A stretch of 58,619 bases of DNA from positions 1 through 58,619 of the forward strand of contig NZ_AFIE01000018.1 of assembly GCF_000214135.1 (NCBI RefSeq), given 5' to 3'. The notes below the pieces were generated by a model. The model searched no databases, was not told the DNA's origin, and worked only from the letters and a program-made list of their open reading frames with translations. The position numbers and the translations under genes were made by a program. This DNA comes from Acinetobacter sp. P8-3-8 (GTDB lineage Bacteria; Pseudomonadota; Gammaproteobacteria; Pseudomonadales; Moraxellaceae). Each line of letters begins with the position of its first letter. Positions within the stretch are counted from its first letter, which is position 1. Below are positions 27,271 through 36,861 of this stretch, piece after piece.

Positions 27271-29340
27271 TTATTCAGGTAATTTAAAGTCTGAAACAGA
27301 TTGACGTAATGAATCCGCCATGTTCGCCAATTCAGAAACCGAACGTGCAGTATCAAACGTAGCACCTGTTGTTTGTGAAGTAATTTCTTGTACGACATTC
27401 ATCGTATTTGCGATATGACCTGCAGAAGCAGACTGTAATTTCGCAGACTCAGAAATACTCTCAATCAATTTCGCCAAGTTACTCGATACTGTTTGAATCT
27501 CATCCAGTGCAACACCCGCATCTTTCGCAAGGTTCGCACCACGTACAACTTCTGAAGTGGTTTGTTCCATCGAGATTACAGCTTCGTTAGTATCTGTCTG
27601 AATCGTTTTCACCAGTGTTTCGATCTGTTTTGTCGCAGACGCTGAACGTTCCGCAAGACGCTGTACTTCATCGGCTACCACGGCGAAACCACGACCAGCT
27701 TCCCCTGCCATCGATGCTTGAATTGCAGCATTCAATGCCAAGATGTTTGTTTGATCGGCAATATCGTTAATCAGCGAGACAATGTTACCAATCTCTTGAG
27801 AAGATTCACCCAATCGTTTAATACGTTTAGATGTTTCTTGAATCTGCTCACGAATGGTATCCATACCTTCAATCGAACGGTTTACAACATTCGCACCATT
27901 TGATGCAATTTGTACTGAACGTTGTGCTACTTCTGCTGACTCAGCAGCATTTGCAGATACGTCATCAATCGACTGTGCAATTTCATTAATCGCAGTCGAT
28001 GCGCCCGCAATCTCTTGCGCTTGATGCTCAGATGCTTCAGCAAGCTGGTTGGTAATCTCTTGCGTATTTTGCGTATATTGCGCAACTTCTTGAGACGTTT
28101 CATTGATTCGAGATACAAGGTCACGTAATTGGTCGATCGCGAAGTTAATCGAGTCGGCAATCGCACCTGTAAAGTCTTCCGATACCGTTGCATATGAACG
28201 CAAGTCACCGTCTGCTAAGTCAGCAATCTCGTCCAGTAAACGTAAAATCGCGTTCTGGTTACGGTCATACTCATCCTGTAAGCGAGTTACACGAACTTTA
28301 TCTGACACACTACGTAATGAAAGCAATTTGAATACTGCAAATAAGAAACCAGCTAAAGCCAACAATAAAACCAATGCAGGTAAAACTGTTCCAACACCCG
28401 TATTCACCGAAAGACGGTTTAAACTCGTTAACAAAGTATCCGATTCAGCAAAAATACTTGAAGCAGCTTGGCGTACTTTGAAAATTTGGTCTGAGTTTTT
28501 TAATACCGAAGTCGATGCCAACTGAACAATTTCATTATAGTCAGATTTAATGCTTTCTAATGATTCACGTAATTCAGGCTGATCAATACGTGTTACACCT
28601 AAATCCGCATTACCATTTAGTTGCGCATTCAAATACGTACCAAAAGTTTCAGTATCAGCGTTAAAATCTTCTGCTGACGCACGCGTATTATCAGAACCAC
28701 CTAATACAGAACCAATCGAACGTAAAATACGTTCTGCAATAAATACTTGGTTTTTCGCAATAACCACCTGCGTACTTGGCATGTTTTCACGTGCCATTTG
28801 GTCAACCATTAAGTTGTATTCAGCCTGCATCCCTGGGATCGCATCTGCAACTGCAATGTTGGTGTCATATAACTGGTTAATGATTTTTTGATTTGATGAA
28901 ATCTGATCGATATCACCAGAAACCTTGCCCCAAATTTTTTCAATATTCTCAAGCTCTTTAGAAGACGAGTGAATATCTTTTACAACATCCAAGTTTTCTT
29001 GGAATTTTTTCTGAGAAGCAACAAGTGCCTGAATCGATTCTTTAGAACCAGAGTCTGTCGCATCTTTAGCTTGACGCGATAATGTTTGAGACAAAAGTTT
29101 TAATTCACCCAAACTACGAGTTAAGTCGTTATTTCGAGGAACCGTGTAGAACAAAATTAAAAGTACAATAAGTGCGATCACAATACTGACGATCGCCATT
29201 TGAATGAAAGGCTTAGATTTATCGCTTTCTCCAAATAACTTAGCAAACTCATCAATTCTTGATTTCGTTTTTGTTAATACGCCCGAACTACTTTTTTGAG
29301 CAGTATCCCCTGTATTTTTCTTTTTTAGTTTAAAGCCCAT
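27271..29340 (-). CDS. pilJ: PilJ, methyl-accepting chemotaxis receptor for twitching
   Basis: The 689-residue product has a cytoplasmic Lys-rich start, a first membrane helix (about 48-66), a periplasmic region of about 250 residues with two PilJ-type helical modules, a second helix (about 318-340), a HAMP-like segment and a long signalling coiled coil. The receptor tip has the standard motif [18 protein letters not shown], then [19 protein letters not shown]. PilJ senses pilus tension or surface contact and signals through PilI to ChpA. It follows pilI after 43 bp. The genes for the methylation enzymes PilK and ChpB are not in the operon here. Confidence 0.95.
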   Translation of the reverse strand: MGFKLKKKNTGDTAQKSSSGVLTKTKSRIDEFAKLFGESDKSKPFIQMAIVSIVIALIVLLILFYTVPRNNDLTRSLGELKLLSQTLSRQAKDATDSGSKESIQALVASQKKFQENLDVVKDIHSSSKELENIEKIWGKVSGDIDQISSNQKIINQLYDTNIAVADAIPGMQAEYNLMVDQMARENMPSTQVVIAKNQVFIAERILRSIGSVLGGSDNTRASAEDFNADTETFGTYLNAQLNGNADLGVTRIDQPELRESLESIKSDYNEIVQLASTSVLKNSDQIFKVRQAASSIFAESDTLLTSLNRLSVNTGVGTVLPALVLLLALAGFLFAVFKLLSLRSVSDKVRVTRLQDEYDRNQNAILRLLDEIADLADGDLRSYATVSEDFTGAIADSINFAIDQLRDLVSRINETSQEVAQYTQNTQEITNQLAEASEHQAQEIAGASTAINEIAQSIDDVSANAAESAEVAQRSVQIASNGANVVNRSIEGMDTIREQIQETSKRIKRLGESSQEIGNIVSLINDIADQTNILALNAAIQASMAGEAGRGFAVVADEVQRLAERSASATKQIETLVKTIQTDTNEAVISMEQTTSEVVRGANLAKDAGVALDEIQTVSSNLAKLIESISESAKLQSASAGHIANTMNVVQEITSQTTGATFDTARSVSELANMADSLRQSVSDFKLPE

Positions 29341-29383
29341 TCAGCTTCTCCCGATTCGCTTAACTCTTAATTAGGCGTCAAAG

Positions 29384-29920
29384 CTAGTTTATAAATTTTT
29401 CTGATGCATTCATGTATTGAGGATCATTCAACAAACGACTAAATAAGAACACGTTCCATGCTTGATTGTGCTGTTGGAAATATCCTTGACAATACGATTG
29501 AAGATTTTCTTCTAAATGATTATTTTTAGAAAAAAAACCTTTTTTATTAAAATGCTGAATCCCCAAGACTTGATCTACGACCAAACCGACATAATGGTCA
29601 TTATGGCTAATGCATAAGACTTTTTGAGTAGGTAAAAATTGGCTTCTCTGCCCCGTTAAATAAAAAGCCAAATCGGAAACTGACAATAACCGTCCACGAA
29701 TATTCGCTAAACCTTTCACCCATCCCTGCACATTTGGAACGGGTGTATATTTCGGCGGGTATATAACTTCCGAAACCTCCCCTAATGGTGCAACAAAATA
29801 TTGCCCCATCATTTCAAATGCAATGCCTGACCATCGATTTACTTCACTGTCGCTGTCTGCGTAATTTTTATTGCCCCGCTTTGACAGTCGAAGTAATTCG
29901 ATAAATCCATTTGCTGCCAT
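29384..29920 (-). CDS. pilI: PilI, CheW-like adaptor
   Basis: The 178-residue product contains one CheW domain: FVAPLGEVSEVIYPP, VPNVQGWVKGLANIRGRLLSV and VGLVVDQVLGIQ are the conserved strands. It links the receptor PilJ to the kinase ChpA. The gene starts 3 bp after pilH ends and has AGGA upstream of its ATG. The C-terminal end (residues 150-178) lies outside the CheW core. It is the third gene of the pilGHIJ-chpA unit. Confidence 0.93.
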   Translation of the reverse strand: MAANGFIELLRLSKRGNKNYADSDSEVNRWSGIAFEMMGQYFVAPLGEVSEVIYPPKYTPVPNVQGWVKGLANIRGRLLSVSDLAFYLTGQRSQFLPTQKVLCISHNDHYVGLVVDQVLGIQHFNKKGFFSKNNHLEENLQSYCQGYFQQHNQAWNVFLFSRLLNDPQYMNASEKFIN

Positions 29921-29923
29921 ATA

Positions 29924-30292
29924 TTATCCTGCTTGGAGATATTGCTTAATCGTATTGATCAGCTGATTCTCATCTATAGGTTTTGTTAGATAATCGCAAG
30001 CACCTTGGCGTTTGCCCCAAACACGATCTGTTTCTTGGTCTTTTGTACTTACAATCACGATTGGAATATGTTTTGTCGTCGCACTACGTGCAATTTGTCG
30101 TGTTGCTTGAAATCCATTTACACCAGGCATCACAACATCCATCAACACAAGGTCAGGTAATTCAGCTTGAGCCAACGTTACACCATCTGCACCATTTGTT
30201 GCTTCAAGCACCTCAAATCCATGTTTTGTTAGAATTTCTTTAAATCGAAACATTTCAGTTGGTGAATCATCAACAATTAAGATTCTCGCCAT
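29924..30292 (-). CDS. pilH: PilH, single-domain response regulator
   Basis: The 122-residue product is a receiver domain alone: acidic pair in ILIVDDSPTE (residues 4-13), phospho-Asp in LVLMDVVMPGVNG (about 52), the Thr/Ser switch in IVIVSTKD and Lys in YLTKPID. PilH is thought to act with pilus retraction or as a phosphate sink for ChpA. It lies 25 bp after pilG. A conserved Cys in GACDYLTKP is typical of PilH homologues. Confidence 0.94.
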   Translation of the reverse strand: MARILIVDDSPTEMFRFKEILTKHGFEVLEATNGADGVTLAQAELPDLVLMDVVMPGVNGFQATRQIARSATTKHIPIVIVSTKDQETDRVWGKRQGACDYLTKPIDENQLINTIKQYLQAG

Positions 30293-30317
30293 TACTTTCT
30301 TTCCCCAAAATTAATCT

Positions 30318-30701
30318 TTATGCACTTACATGATTGCGAATCGCATTTAATAATTCATCTTTACTAAATGGTTTCGTTAAATATTCATCTGAACCAACAA
30401 CACGTCCTTTTGCCTGATCAAACAGACCATCTTTGCTCGAAAGCATAATGACCGGAATATTTTGATAATTTTGAGAATTTTTAATTAAAGCACAAGTTTG
30501 ATAGCCATCTAAACGCGGCATCATAATATCAACAAATACGATATCAGGATTTGCTTCAGCGATTTTAGACAGCGCTTCGAAACCATCTACAGCAGTGACA
30601 ACTTCACAACCCTCTCTTTGCAATAATGTTTCAGCAGTACGACGAATAGTTTTTGAATCATCGATAACCATGACTTTTAGATTTTGAAATTTATCGTCCA
30701 T
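30318..30701 (-). CDS. pilG: PilG, single-domain response regulator
   Basis: The 127-residue product is a receiver domain: VMVIDDSKTIRRTAETLL at the start, phospho-Asp in IVFVDIMMPRLDG (about 58), and EYLTKPFS with the conserved Lys. It is the first gene of the pilGHIJ-chpA operon. PilG promotes pilus extension and cAMP signalling in Pseudomonas. The upstream 285 bp divergent region must hold the operon promoter, but I could not fix its elements. Confidence 0.95.
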   Translation of the reverse strand: MDDKFQNLKVMVIDDSKTIRRTAETLLQREGCEVVTAVDGFEALSKIAEANPDIVFVDIMMPRLDGYQTCALIKNSQNYQNIPVIMLSSKDGLFDQAKGRVVGSDEYLTKPFSKDELLNAIRNHVSA

Positions 30702-30986
30702 TTAATGCCCCTTTGCGCTAGCTTGGATTGAATTGTGCTGAACAGATTTATTTTTACAATTAATCAGCTTTTTTTAACATAAATTAACTAACTTTACCAA
30801 CAAACATTTCTTGTCATAAATCGCATTAGACTAAAAAAACATTATAAAGCTCACATTAAAAAAAATATTCTGTCTTGTTTTATCAGTTTATTGTTTATTA
30901 AAATTTTGTAAACACATAAGATGATCATAGACTGATTTCAAAACCAAGTAAATCAATTTAGTTTTTTGGGGAATGGTAGGCTTTAA

Positions 30987-31625
30987 ATGAACAAAAAAAT
31001 CAATTGCCAAAGTCTAGGTATAAAAACAAAAAAAATCACACATGTTTTTTTATCGGCTATTCTGCTCAGCACCTGTGCAACAGTCTATGCAGAGCAACAA
31101 CAGAAAGCAGCATGGTACAGATATTATGATAAAAATGGGGTTGCTAATATTAGTACCTCTGTAACTCCAACACATATCAAATATGGATATGAGGCTTTGG
31201 ACCGTAACATGCAGGTCATTAAACGCAATAAAGCCTATAGTGTTGAACGTGACTTACAACAATCGACATCACGTGCCTCAGAAGTTCGTAAATTAGAACA
31301 AGATGCTCGCTTAAAACGTGCCTATGGTAATTCAACTGTTGCTACGAACAAAAAGAATGAAATTCTACAAAATATTAAACAGCAAATTACACTGCAAAAT
31401 CAAAATCTTAAACAGCTTCAAAATGACCGTATCTCTTTAAAAAGGCAAGAGATGGAGTATTACCGCAAAGGCAATACCGTGCCTGTCATTCTCAAAGATC
31501 GTATCAAATACAATTCGGAAAATATTACACGTAGCAAAGGTTATATTGAAAGTTTACAAAGCAATTATCAGTATACTCAAACCTTTTATGACGACATTAT
31601 CAATCGCTTAAAAAAGCAAGAATGA
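30987..31625 (+). CDS. Exported DUF4124-like protein with coiled coil
   Basis: The 212-residue product has a long basic start and a signal peptide ending TVYA (about residue 35). The segment WYRYYDKNGVANISTSVTP (about 43-61) resembles the DUF4124 domain, a small beta-rich envelope domain. From about 90 to 205 the protein is largely helical and charged, with a Gln/Lys/Asn-rich coiled coil (QNIKQQITLQNQNLKQLQND). It probably works in the periplasm; the role is unknown. It is divergent from pilG and upstream of proS on the plus strand, with 294 bp between. Confidence 0.72.
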   Translation: MNKKINCQSLGIKTKKITHVFLSAILLSTCATVYAEQQQKAAWYRYYDKNGVANISTSVTPTHIKYGYEALDRNMQVIKRNKAYSVERDLQQSTSRASEVRKLEQDARLKRAYGNSTVATNKKNEILQNIKQQITLQNQNLKQLQNDRISLKRQEMEYYRKGNTVPVILKDRIKYNSENITRSKGYIESLQSNYQYTQTFYDDIINRLKKQE

Positions 31626-31877
31626 TGAAAATAGTGGTTAAGTAGAATAGGTTTGATCACTCTAATTTTTAAGATATCCTAATAAATAAACTTACAAAAT
31701 ACTTTCCCCAAAATGTTATATTTGGTTGTTTTTAGCTCTTTTACAACCATCAACCAAGTCTTTAAAAGTATTTTAAAAATAGATCTTTCACAATAAAATT
31801 ATTGCAATATTAAAACCAGCAAGATTGTTATTTTAAATCAAACTAACATTATCAATGTTCAGCTAATTTTTTTATCG

Positions 31878-31883
31878 TATAAT
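31878..31883 (+). promoter_or_regulatory. Candidate -10 box of proS
   Basis: TATAAT lies 36 bases before the proS start codon. No good TTGACA-like element was found 16-18 bases upstream, so this is a weak call based on the -10 alone. Confidence 0.35.
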
Positions 31884-31919
31884 CTCTGCTTTAAATCTAA
31901 GAATTTTAGGATAGTTTCC

Positions 31920-33635
31920 ATGCGCGCGAGTCGCTTTTTATTTGCAACGTTAAGAGAAACCCCAAACGATGCTGAAGTTATTTCACATCAACTGATGTTA
32001 CGTGCTGGGATGATTCGTAAATTGGCTTCAGGTTTATACAATTGGTTGCCGATGGGTGTACGTGTGTTAAATAAAGTTGAAGCCATTGTTCGTGAAGAAA
32101 TGAACCGTGCTGGCGCTTTGGAAACTTTAATGCCTGTGACTCAACCTGCTTCTCTTTGGGAAGAGTCTGGTCGTTATGTGCAATACGGTCCTGAATTATT
32201 ACGTTTTAAAGATCGCCATAACAATGATTTTGTACTTGGCCCGACACATGAAGAAGTGATTACTGACTTAGCGCGCAATGAACTGCAAAGTTATAAACAA
32301 CTTCCAATAAATTTCTATCAAATTCAGACCAAATTCCGTGATGAAATTCGCCCACGTTTCGGTGTAATGCGTTCACGTGAATTTATTATGAAAGATGCTT
32401 ATTCATTCCATGTTGATCAAGCATCTTTACAAGAAACTTATGATGTCATGTATGACACTTATTGCCGTATTTTTACACGTTTAGGTCTTAACTTCCGCCC
32501 TGTTCAAGCAGATACAGGCTCAATTGGTGGTTCAGGCTCACATGAGTTTCATGTGCTTGCTTCAAGTGGCGAAGATGATATTGCATTCTCTACAGAATCA
32601 GATTTTGCAGCTAACGTTGAAATGGCTGAAGCGATTTTAGTCGGTGAGCGTCTTGCACCAACGAAAACACTAGAAGTTGTCGATACACCGAATCAAAAAA
32701 CCATTGCTGATGTTTCTGCTTTTTTGAACGCTGATCCTGCGCATTCTGTAAAAGCATTATTGGTTCAAGGTATTGCTGATGAAAATGGCAAAACTCCTGT
32801 TGTTGCATTGTTCCTTCGTGGCGATCACGAACTCAATGAAATTAAAGCTGAAAAGCATCCGTTGATTGCGAGTCCTTTAACTTTTGCAACAGAACAACAA
32901 ATTCAAGAAAATGGCTTAGTCACAGGTTTCTGCGGTCCTCAAGGTCTCGTAGAAAAAGGCTTAACCGTTATCATAGATCGTGCTGCTTCTGTTCTATCTG
33001 ACTTTGTTGCAGGTGCAAATGAAGTGGACAAACATGCTGTAGGTGTAAACTGGGAGCGTGATGCGCAGTTTACTGAAGTATATGACCTACGCAACGTAGT
33101 TGAAGGCGATCCTTCTCCAGATGGCAAAGGCACGATTTTAATTAAACGTGGTATCGAAGTTGGTCATATCTTCCAATTAGGTCAGAAATACTCAGAGGCA
33201 CTCAACTGTAAAGTTTTGGGTGAAGATGGTAGACCTTTAGTCGTGACTATGGGCTGTTATGGTATTGGCGTAACACGTGTTGTTGCTTCTGCGATTGAAC
33301 AAAACTTTGATGATAAAGGTATTATTTGGCCTGCTGCTATTGCACCTTTTGAAGTTGCGATTGTTCCAATGAATGCACACAAATCTCCACGTACTGTTGA
33401 AGCAGCAGAAGCTTTGTATGCTGAATTGCAAGCTGCTGGCTATGACGTACTTTTAGATGATCGTAATGAACGTCCAGGGGTTAAATTCTCTGATCTTGAA
33501 CTTACAGGTATTCCACACCGTATCGTGATTGGTGAAAAAGGCTTGGATGCAGGTACTTTTGAATATAAAGGTCGTACTGATGCCGAGTCTGTAAATTTAA
33601 GCAAAGAAGAGTTATTGGCTAAATTAGTGAAATAA
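31920..33635 (+). CDS. proS: ProS, prolyl-tRNA synthetase
   Basis: The 571-residue product is a full-length bacterial-type prolyl-tRNA synthetase. It starts [20 protein letters not shown] and has class II motif 1 (residues about 60-85), motif 2 ([21 protein letters not shown]), the editing insertion from about 220 to 400, motif 3 ([11 protein letters not shown]) and an anticodon-binding domain at the end. It charges tRNA-Pro and edits mischarged Ala. The ATG follows AGGATAGTTTCC. The gene ends in a strong terminator. Confidence 0.97.
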   Translation: MRASRFLFATLRETPNDAEVISHQLMLRAGMIRKLASGLYNWLPMGVRVLNKVEAIVREEMNRAGALETLMPVTQPASLWEESGRYVQYGPELLRFKDRHNNDFVLGPTHEEVITDLARNELQSYKQLPINFYQIQTKFRDEIRPRFGVMRSREFIMKDAYSFHVDQASLQETYDVMYDTYCRIFTRLGLNFRPVQADTGSIGGSGSHEFHVLASSGEDDIAFSTESDFAANVEMAEAILVGERLAPTKTLEVVDTPNQKTIADVSAFLNADPAHSVKALLVQGIADENGKTPVVALFLRGDHELNEIKAEKHPLIASPLTFATEQQIQENGLVTGFCGPQGLVEKGLTVIIDRAASVLSDFVAGANEVDKHAVGVNWERDAQFTEVYDLRNVVEGDPSPDGKGTILIKRGIEVGHIFQLGQKYSEALNCKVLGEDGRPLVVTMGCYGIGVTRVVASAIEQNFDDKGIIWPAAIAPFEVAIVPMNAHKSPRTVEAAEALYAELQAAGYDVLLDDRNERPGVKFSDLELTGIPHRIVIGEKGLDAGTFEYKGRTDAESVNLSKEELLAKLVK

Positions 33636-33652
33636 TTTTTTATTTTGTGAAT

Positions 33653-33679
33653 AAAAAACCCGCTTAATGCGGGTTTTTT
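33653..33679. terminator. Bidirectional terminator after proS
   Basis: AAAAAACCCGC and GCGGGTTTTTT form a perfect 11-bp stem with a five-base loop. It can end both proS and the convergent minus-strand operon that finishes at 33693. Confidence 0.92.
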
Positions 33680-33692
33680 GTGCAGGCTTATT

Positions 33693-36116
33693 TTAATTAA
33701 AGTTAAAGGCGCCATCACGTGGTGTAATTGCCATGCTTGAGCTTAAACGCCCACCTGTAACTGCAATCTCTCCTAAACGCTGAGGGCTTCCTATCGTACC
33801 GCCAGTTGCAGGGTATAAATTCACATCTTTTGCTCTAAACACACCATCTTTATTCTTATCTGGATTGAAAATGAAGTTATAGTTAAATCCAACATTATCT
33901 TTATTCACAACAATACTGTTATCAAAACCAACTTTACCTGCCAGATTATCTAACCCTAATGTTGAACCATCTGGATCAGCAATTTGTATAACATTATTCA
34001 TTGCCTGACCTGAATTTAAGTTCATTACACCGACGACATTCAAGGCATTTACACCATCAACCAATTGATTTTGGTCTGTTAATAATGCACGAGGAATCAA
34101 GGCAAAATAAATACTTCCGTTTAAACGAACCTTTATACCTGCCAATACATCATTATTGGTCAAGAAGTTATTTGACGGAGCAAAACAGCCCCCTACACTT
34201 GTTCCAGTAGGACAAGTCTTATATTTTGCACCAGGTAGATAACCTGCAGCCAATTGTGCTGACATGATCATTTTTAAATCAGGCATACTGACATTCAATT
34301 GACCATTTTCCAAGCCAATCGAACCATAGCCATTCAAAAGCATATCAATATTACGTAAACCAAAATAATAATCGGTAGGTGTAATCGTTCCACCTGTATA
34401 GTTATTATTATCACCACCATCAATTAATAAAATAGAGGTTGTTTTAGAACCATCAGCACTTACACCTTTGGTACTAATAGAAGCACTAAAACCTAGACGT
34501 TCAGAACCCGTTACCCCAGTCAGTGTAGGTGAATAATATGTCGTTGTTCCATTTGCCGTTACTGCATTTCTGCCAATAATAAAATCAGATGATCCATTTG
34601 ACTGTTTACCATATATCGCCAAATTGGCATTTAAATTATAAATAGGTAAACCCAGCCCCCATTTTGCGGCGGTTGTTGAAGGTAGCTTAGTAGCATCCGT
34701 TACATCAGATGATGCTATAAATTGCCCTCGACGAGAAAGTGAAGCGAAATCCATATCTCTGATCGCAATCACTGTACTATAAGGGTTTGCTGTGCCTGCA
34801 GCTGTACTAGCAATCGTTTGTATATAATCGTTTGCTGTTGCGAGCTTATTCGTACCACCTAAACTAACTGCAGTTAAACTGGTATTTTCAGGTAATTTAA
34901 TGGTATTACTATCAACAAGGTTGACATAAATACCATCCATATTCAAACCACCACGGTCAACTGAATTGAGAGCAATACTTGTGGCTCCACTTTCGCTTCC
35001 TAAGACACCTTTACGTGTGACCAATGGTGTAATATTTTGGAATCTAAAGCCATAACCAAAAGCACCAGCTCCACCTAACTCCAAAGTTGTTGCCTGATCT
35101 GCAGTAATCAAATTATTTGCAACATCACGATCATTGGTAAAATCACCTGCAATTTTCAACTTAATACCCGTTGAACCAACAATTGAGTTTGCTGTAGTTG
35201 AACCATTTCTATTTGCATTACCCAATAGACCTTGGTCTACGCTACCTGAACCCACTTGCACAATACCGTTTAGGATTCGCCCACTTGCACCCGCTTGAAT
35301 TAATCCACGATCATTGATGGCATATTCTAAATTTAAACCTGGTCTATTATTTGCAGTACGAAGTAAATCTGCATATCCTTTTGTAGTCGTCGTTGCTGAT
35401 GGCGAGTTTGTTGCAATCGTCAACCCTTTGACTGGATCTACATACACATATCCATTTGCTTTAAAATTAAAGTTAAAATTTTTCATTGCAAGGGTATTGA
35501 TTGTCGAACCTGAACCACCCGAAGGTTGTTTTTGAGCAAGCCCTATATTGACGTTTTGAATACCCAAAACCAAGCTTGCTAAATCATTACCAGAAAATAA
35601 ACCTTTAGATGTTACCAATTCAAATGTAAGGGGATCATAAGCCTCTATAGACAAAGCGCCTAATGAAGCCGCTGTAGCATCTGCACCATCACACTTTGTA
35701 CTGTTTGCACATATTTTTATACTGTCTGTGGTGAGTTTCCCTAAAATCGTACTCGTAGAAATCCCTAATCCTACATTCCCTGATGCATTACTATAAACAT
35801 CCAAAGTGGCTGTTGTACCTAATTTCACTGAAGGGTCTGCCAACGTCCCCCTATTAATCTTCACACCATTAATCGCAGCCTTTAATTGCTGTTCGCCAGT
35901 TCCAGTAGATAAACCAGATTGCTCTATCCACGCAACTTGATCAATATTTACATTATTATAATTAATACTCGCTGTGATACCGTCCTGCCCATCTACAGCT
36001 CGCATATCACTCTCTGTCATTGCTTGTAATGCATGTGCTGAATTTAGACAAAAATACATACTCAACGTCAAAGTTGAAAGAAGAAATCTTTTTGTTTTTC
36101 TAATATCCTGATTCAT
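33693..36116 (-). CDS. Large exported DUF6160-like (FilA-type) protein
   Basis: From the ATG at 36116 the product has 807 residues; AAGGATA 7 bases upstream fixes this start over earlier in-frame Met codons. The signal peptide ends at SAHA. Directly after it comes LQAMTESDMRAVDGQDGI, the motif shared by all six proteins of this block. The long mature region is rich in Gly, Asn, Ser and Thr with alternating short strands, and looks like a beta-rich surface or outer-membrane-associated protein. It contains Cys pairs (ICANSTKC, CPTGTSVGGC). It follows the 229-residue gene after 40 bp and is the last gene of a three-gene operon ending at the terminator shared with proS. Confidence 0.68.
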   Translation of the reverse strand: MNQDIRKTKRFLLSTLTLSMYFCLNSAHALQAMTESDMRAVDGQDGITASINYNNVNIDQVAWIEQSGLSTGTGEQQLKAAINGVKINRGTLADPSVKLGTTATLDVYSNASGNVGLGISTSTILGKLTTDSIKICANSTKCDGADATAASLGALSIEAYDPLTFELVTSKGLFSGNDLASLVLGIQNVNIGLAQKQPSGGSGSTINTLAMKNFNFNFKANGYVYVDPVKGLTIATNSPSATTTTKGYADLLRTANNRPGLNLEYAINDRGLIQAGASGRILNGIVQVGSGSVDQGLLGNANRNGSTTANSIVGSTGIKLKIAGDFTNDRDVANNLITADQATTLELGGAGAFGYGFRFQNITPLVTRKGVLGSESGATSIALNSVDRGGLNMDGIYVNLVDSNTIKLPENTSLTAVSLGGTNKLATANDYIQTIASTAAGTANPYSTVIAIRDMDFASLSRRGQFIASSDVTDATKLPSTTAAKWGLGLPIYNLNANLAIYGKQSNGSSDFIIGRNAVTANGTTTYYSPTLTGVTGSERLGFSASISTKGVSADGSKTTSILLIDGGDNNNYTGGTITPTDYYFGLRNIDMLLNGYGSIGLENGQLNVSMPDLKMIMSAQLAAGYLPGAKYKTCPTGTSVGGCFAPSNNFLTNNDVLAGIKVRLNGSIYFALIPRALLTDQNQLVDGVNALNVVGVMNLNSGQAMNNVIQIADPDGSTLGLDNLAGKVGFDNSIVVNKDNVGFNYNFIFNPDKNKDGVFRAKDVNLYPATGGTIGSPQRLGEIAVTGGRLSSSMAITPRDGAFNFN

Positions 36117-36156
36117 TTTACTATCCTTATATCCAGCTTTTAGAAACATGCTTTCA

Positions 36157-36846
36157 TTAACAACGTGGATGTGACGCATCACAACTGAACACCATTACTT
36201 TGCCATTCAGTGCAATATTTCCATTCATCATCATCCCTGTGAAACCTGTTTCTTTATTTCGATCATATACTGATGCATTTGTAGATGAGTAGGTTGATGT
36301 TTTTAAGTAACCATAATCTGAAGCATTAGCACCAACACCCTCAGTTGTCGAAGTACTATTAAAACTATCCTGTTCAATCGATAATGCATTAAAACCAAAA
36401 TTTCTTACTTGGATCGGAATTGATGCTGTCGTGCTTAATTGAATTGCTGGTTTAATAATTTGTGTGCCACTATCATTTTTATACGTAAGATCAGCACCAT
36501 CTATACCTAATTTTTGAATATTAATCGTTCCTTGTATCCCTTTAAATACAAGCCACAATTTATGTCCAGAGTCACTATTGGCATCTGAAAAAATATTATT
36601 CACATCCCCTGCTTTTTGACTCACAAAACGCTTATTTAATGACATAGCCAATCGACAATATTCAACATTCGCACATAAAGTAGAATCAAAGCTTCCATCA
36701 CCTTTTTGGTTAAGTGACAATTTTAAAGATAAATCAGCTCCAGCTTGACCTTCTACTGATTGTAGCTCTTGATCTGACAATGGCTCTAAAGCAAATGTAG
36801 ACACACTCACAAGACTCATAAAAATAAAAAGCATATTTTTTTTCAT
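36157..36846 (-). CDS. Exported DUF6160-like (FilA-type) protein
   Basis: The 229-residue product has a signal peptide (start MKKNMLFIFMSLVSVSTFA) followed at once by LEPLSDQELQSVEGQAGADL, the block's shared motif. The rest is beta-rich with two Cys pairs: LCANVEYC in the first third, and Cys224 with the final Cys229 in SCDASHPRC. AAGGAAAAG lies before the ATG. It is the middle gene of a three-gene set: 15 bp after the 501-residue gene and 40 bp before the 807-residue gene. By size and motif it is closest to proteins named FilA in Acinetobacter, but I cannot verify that assignment. Confidence 0.65.
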   Translation of the reverse strand: MKKNMLFIFMSLVSVSTFALEPLSDQELQSVEGQAGADLSLKLSLNQKGDGSFDSTLCANVEYCRLAMSLNKRFVSQKAGDVNNIFSDANSDSGHKLWLVFKGIQGTINIQKLGIDGADLTYKNDSGTQIIKPAIQLSTTASIPIQVRNFGFNALSIEQDSFNSTSTTEGVGANASDYGYLKTSTYSSTNASVYDRNKETGFTGMMMNGNIALNGKVMVFSCDASHPRC

Positions 36847-36861
36847 TGTACTTTTCCTTAT

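Noticed and set aside
28103-28525. 140-codon plus-strand frame inside pilJ
   Set aside because: It is antisense to a clear receptor gene, Ser/Lys/Asn-rich, with no domain or ribosome site.
36157-36846. Assigning the symbols filA to filF to the exported block
   Set aside because: The FilA-like motif is present, but gene sizes and order could not be matched with confidence to a known fil operon.
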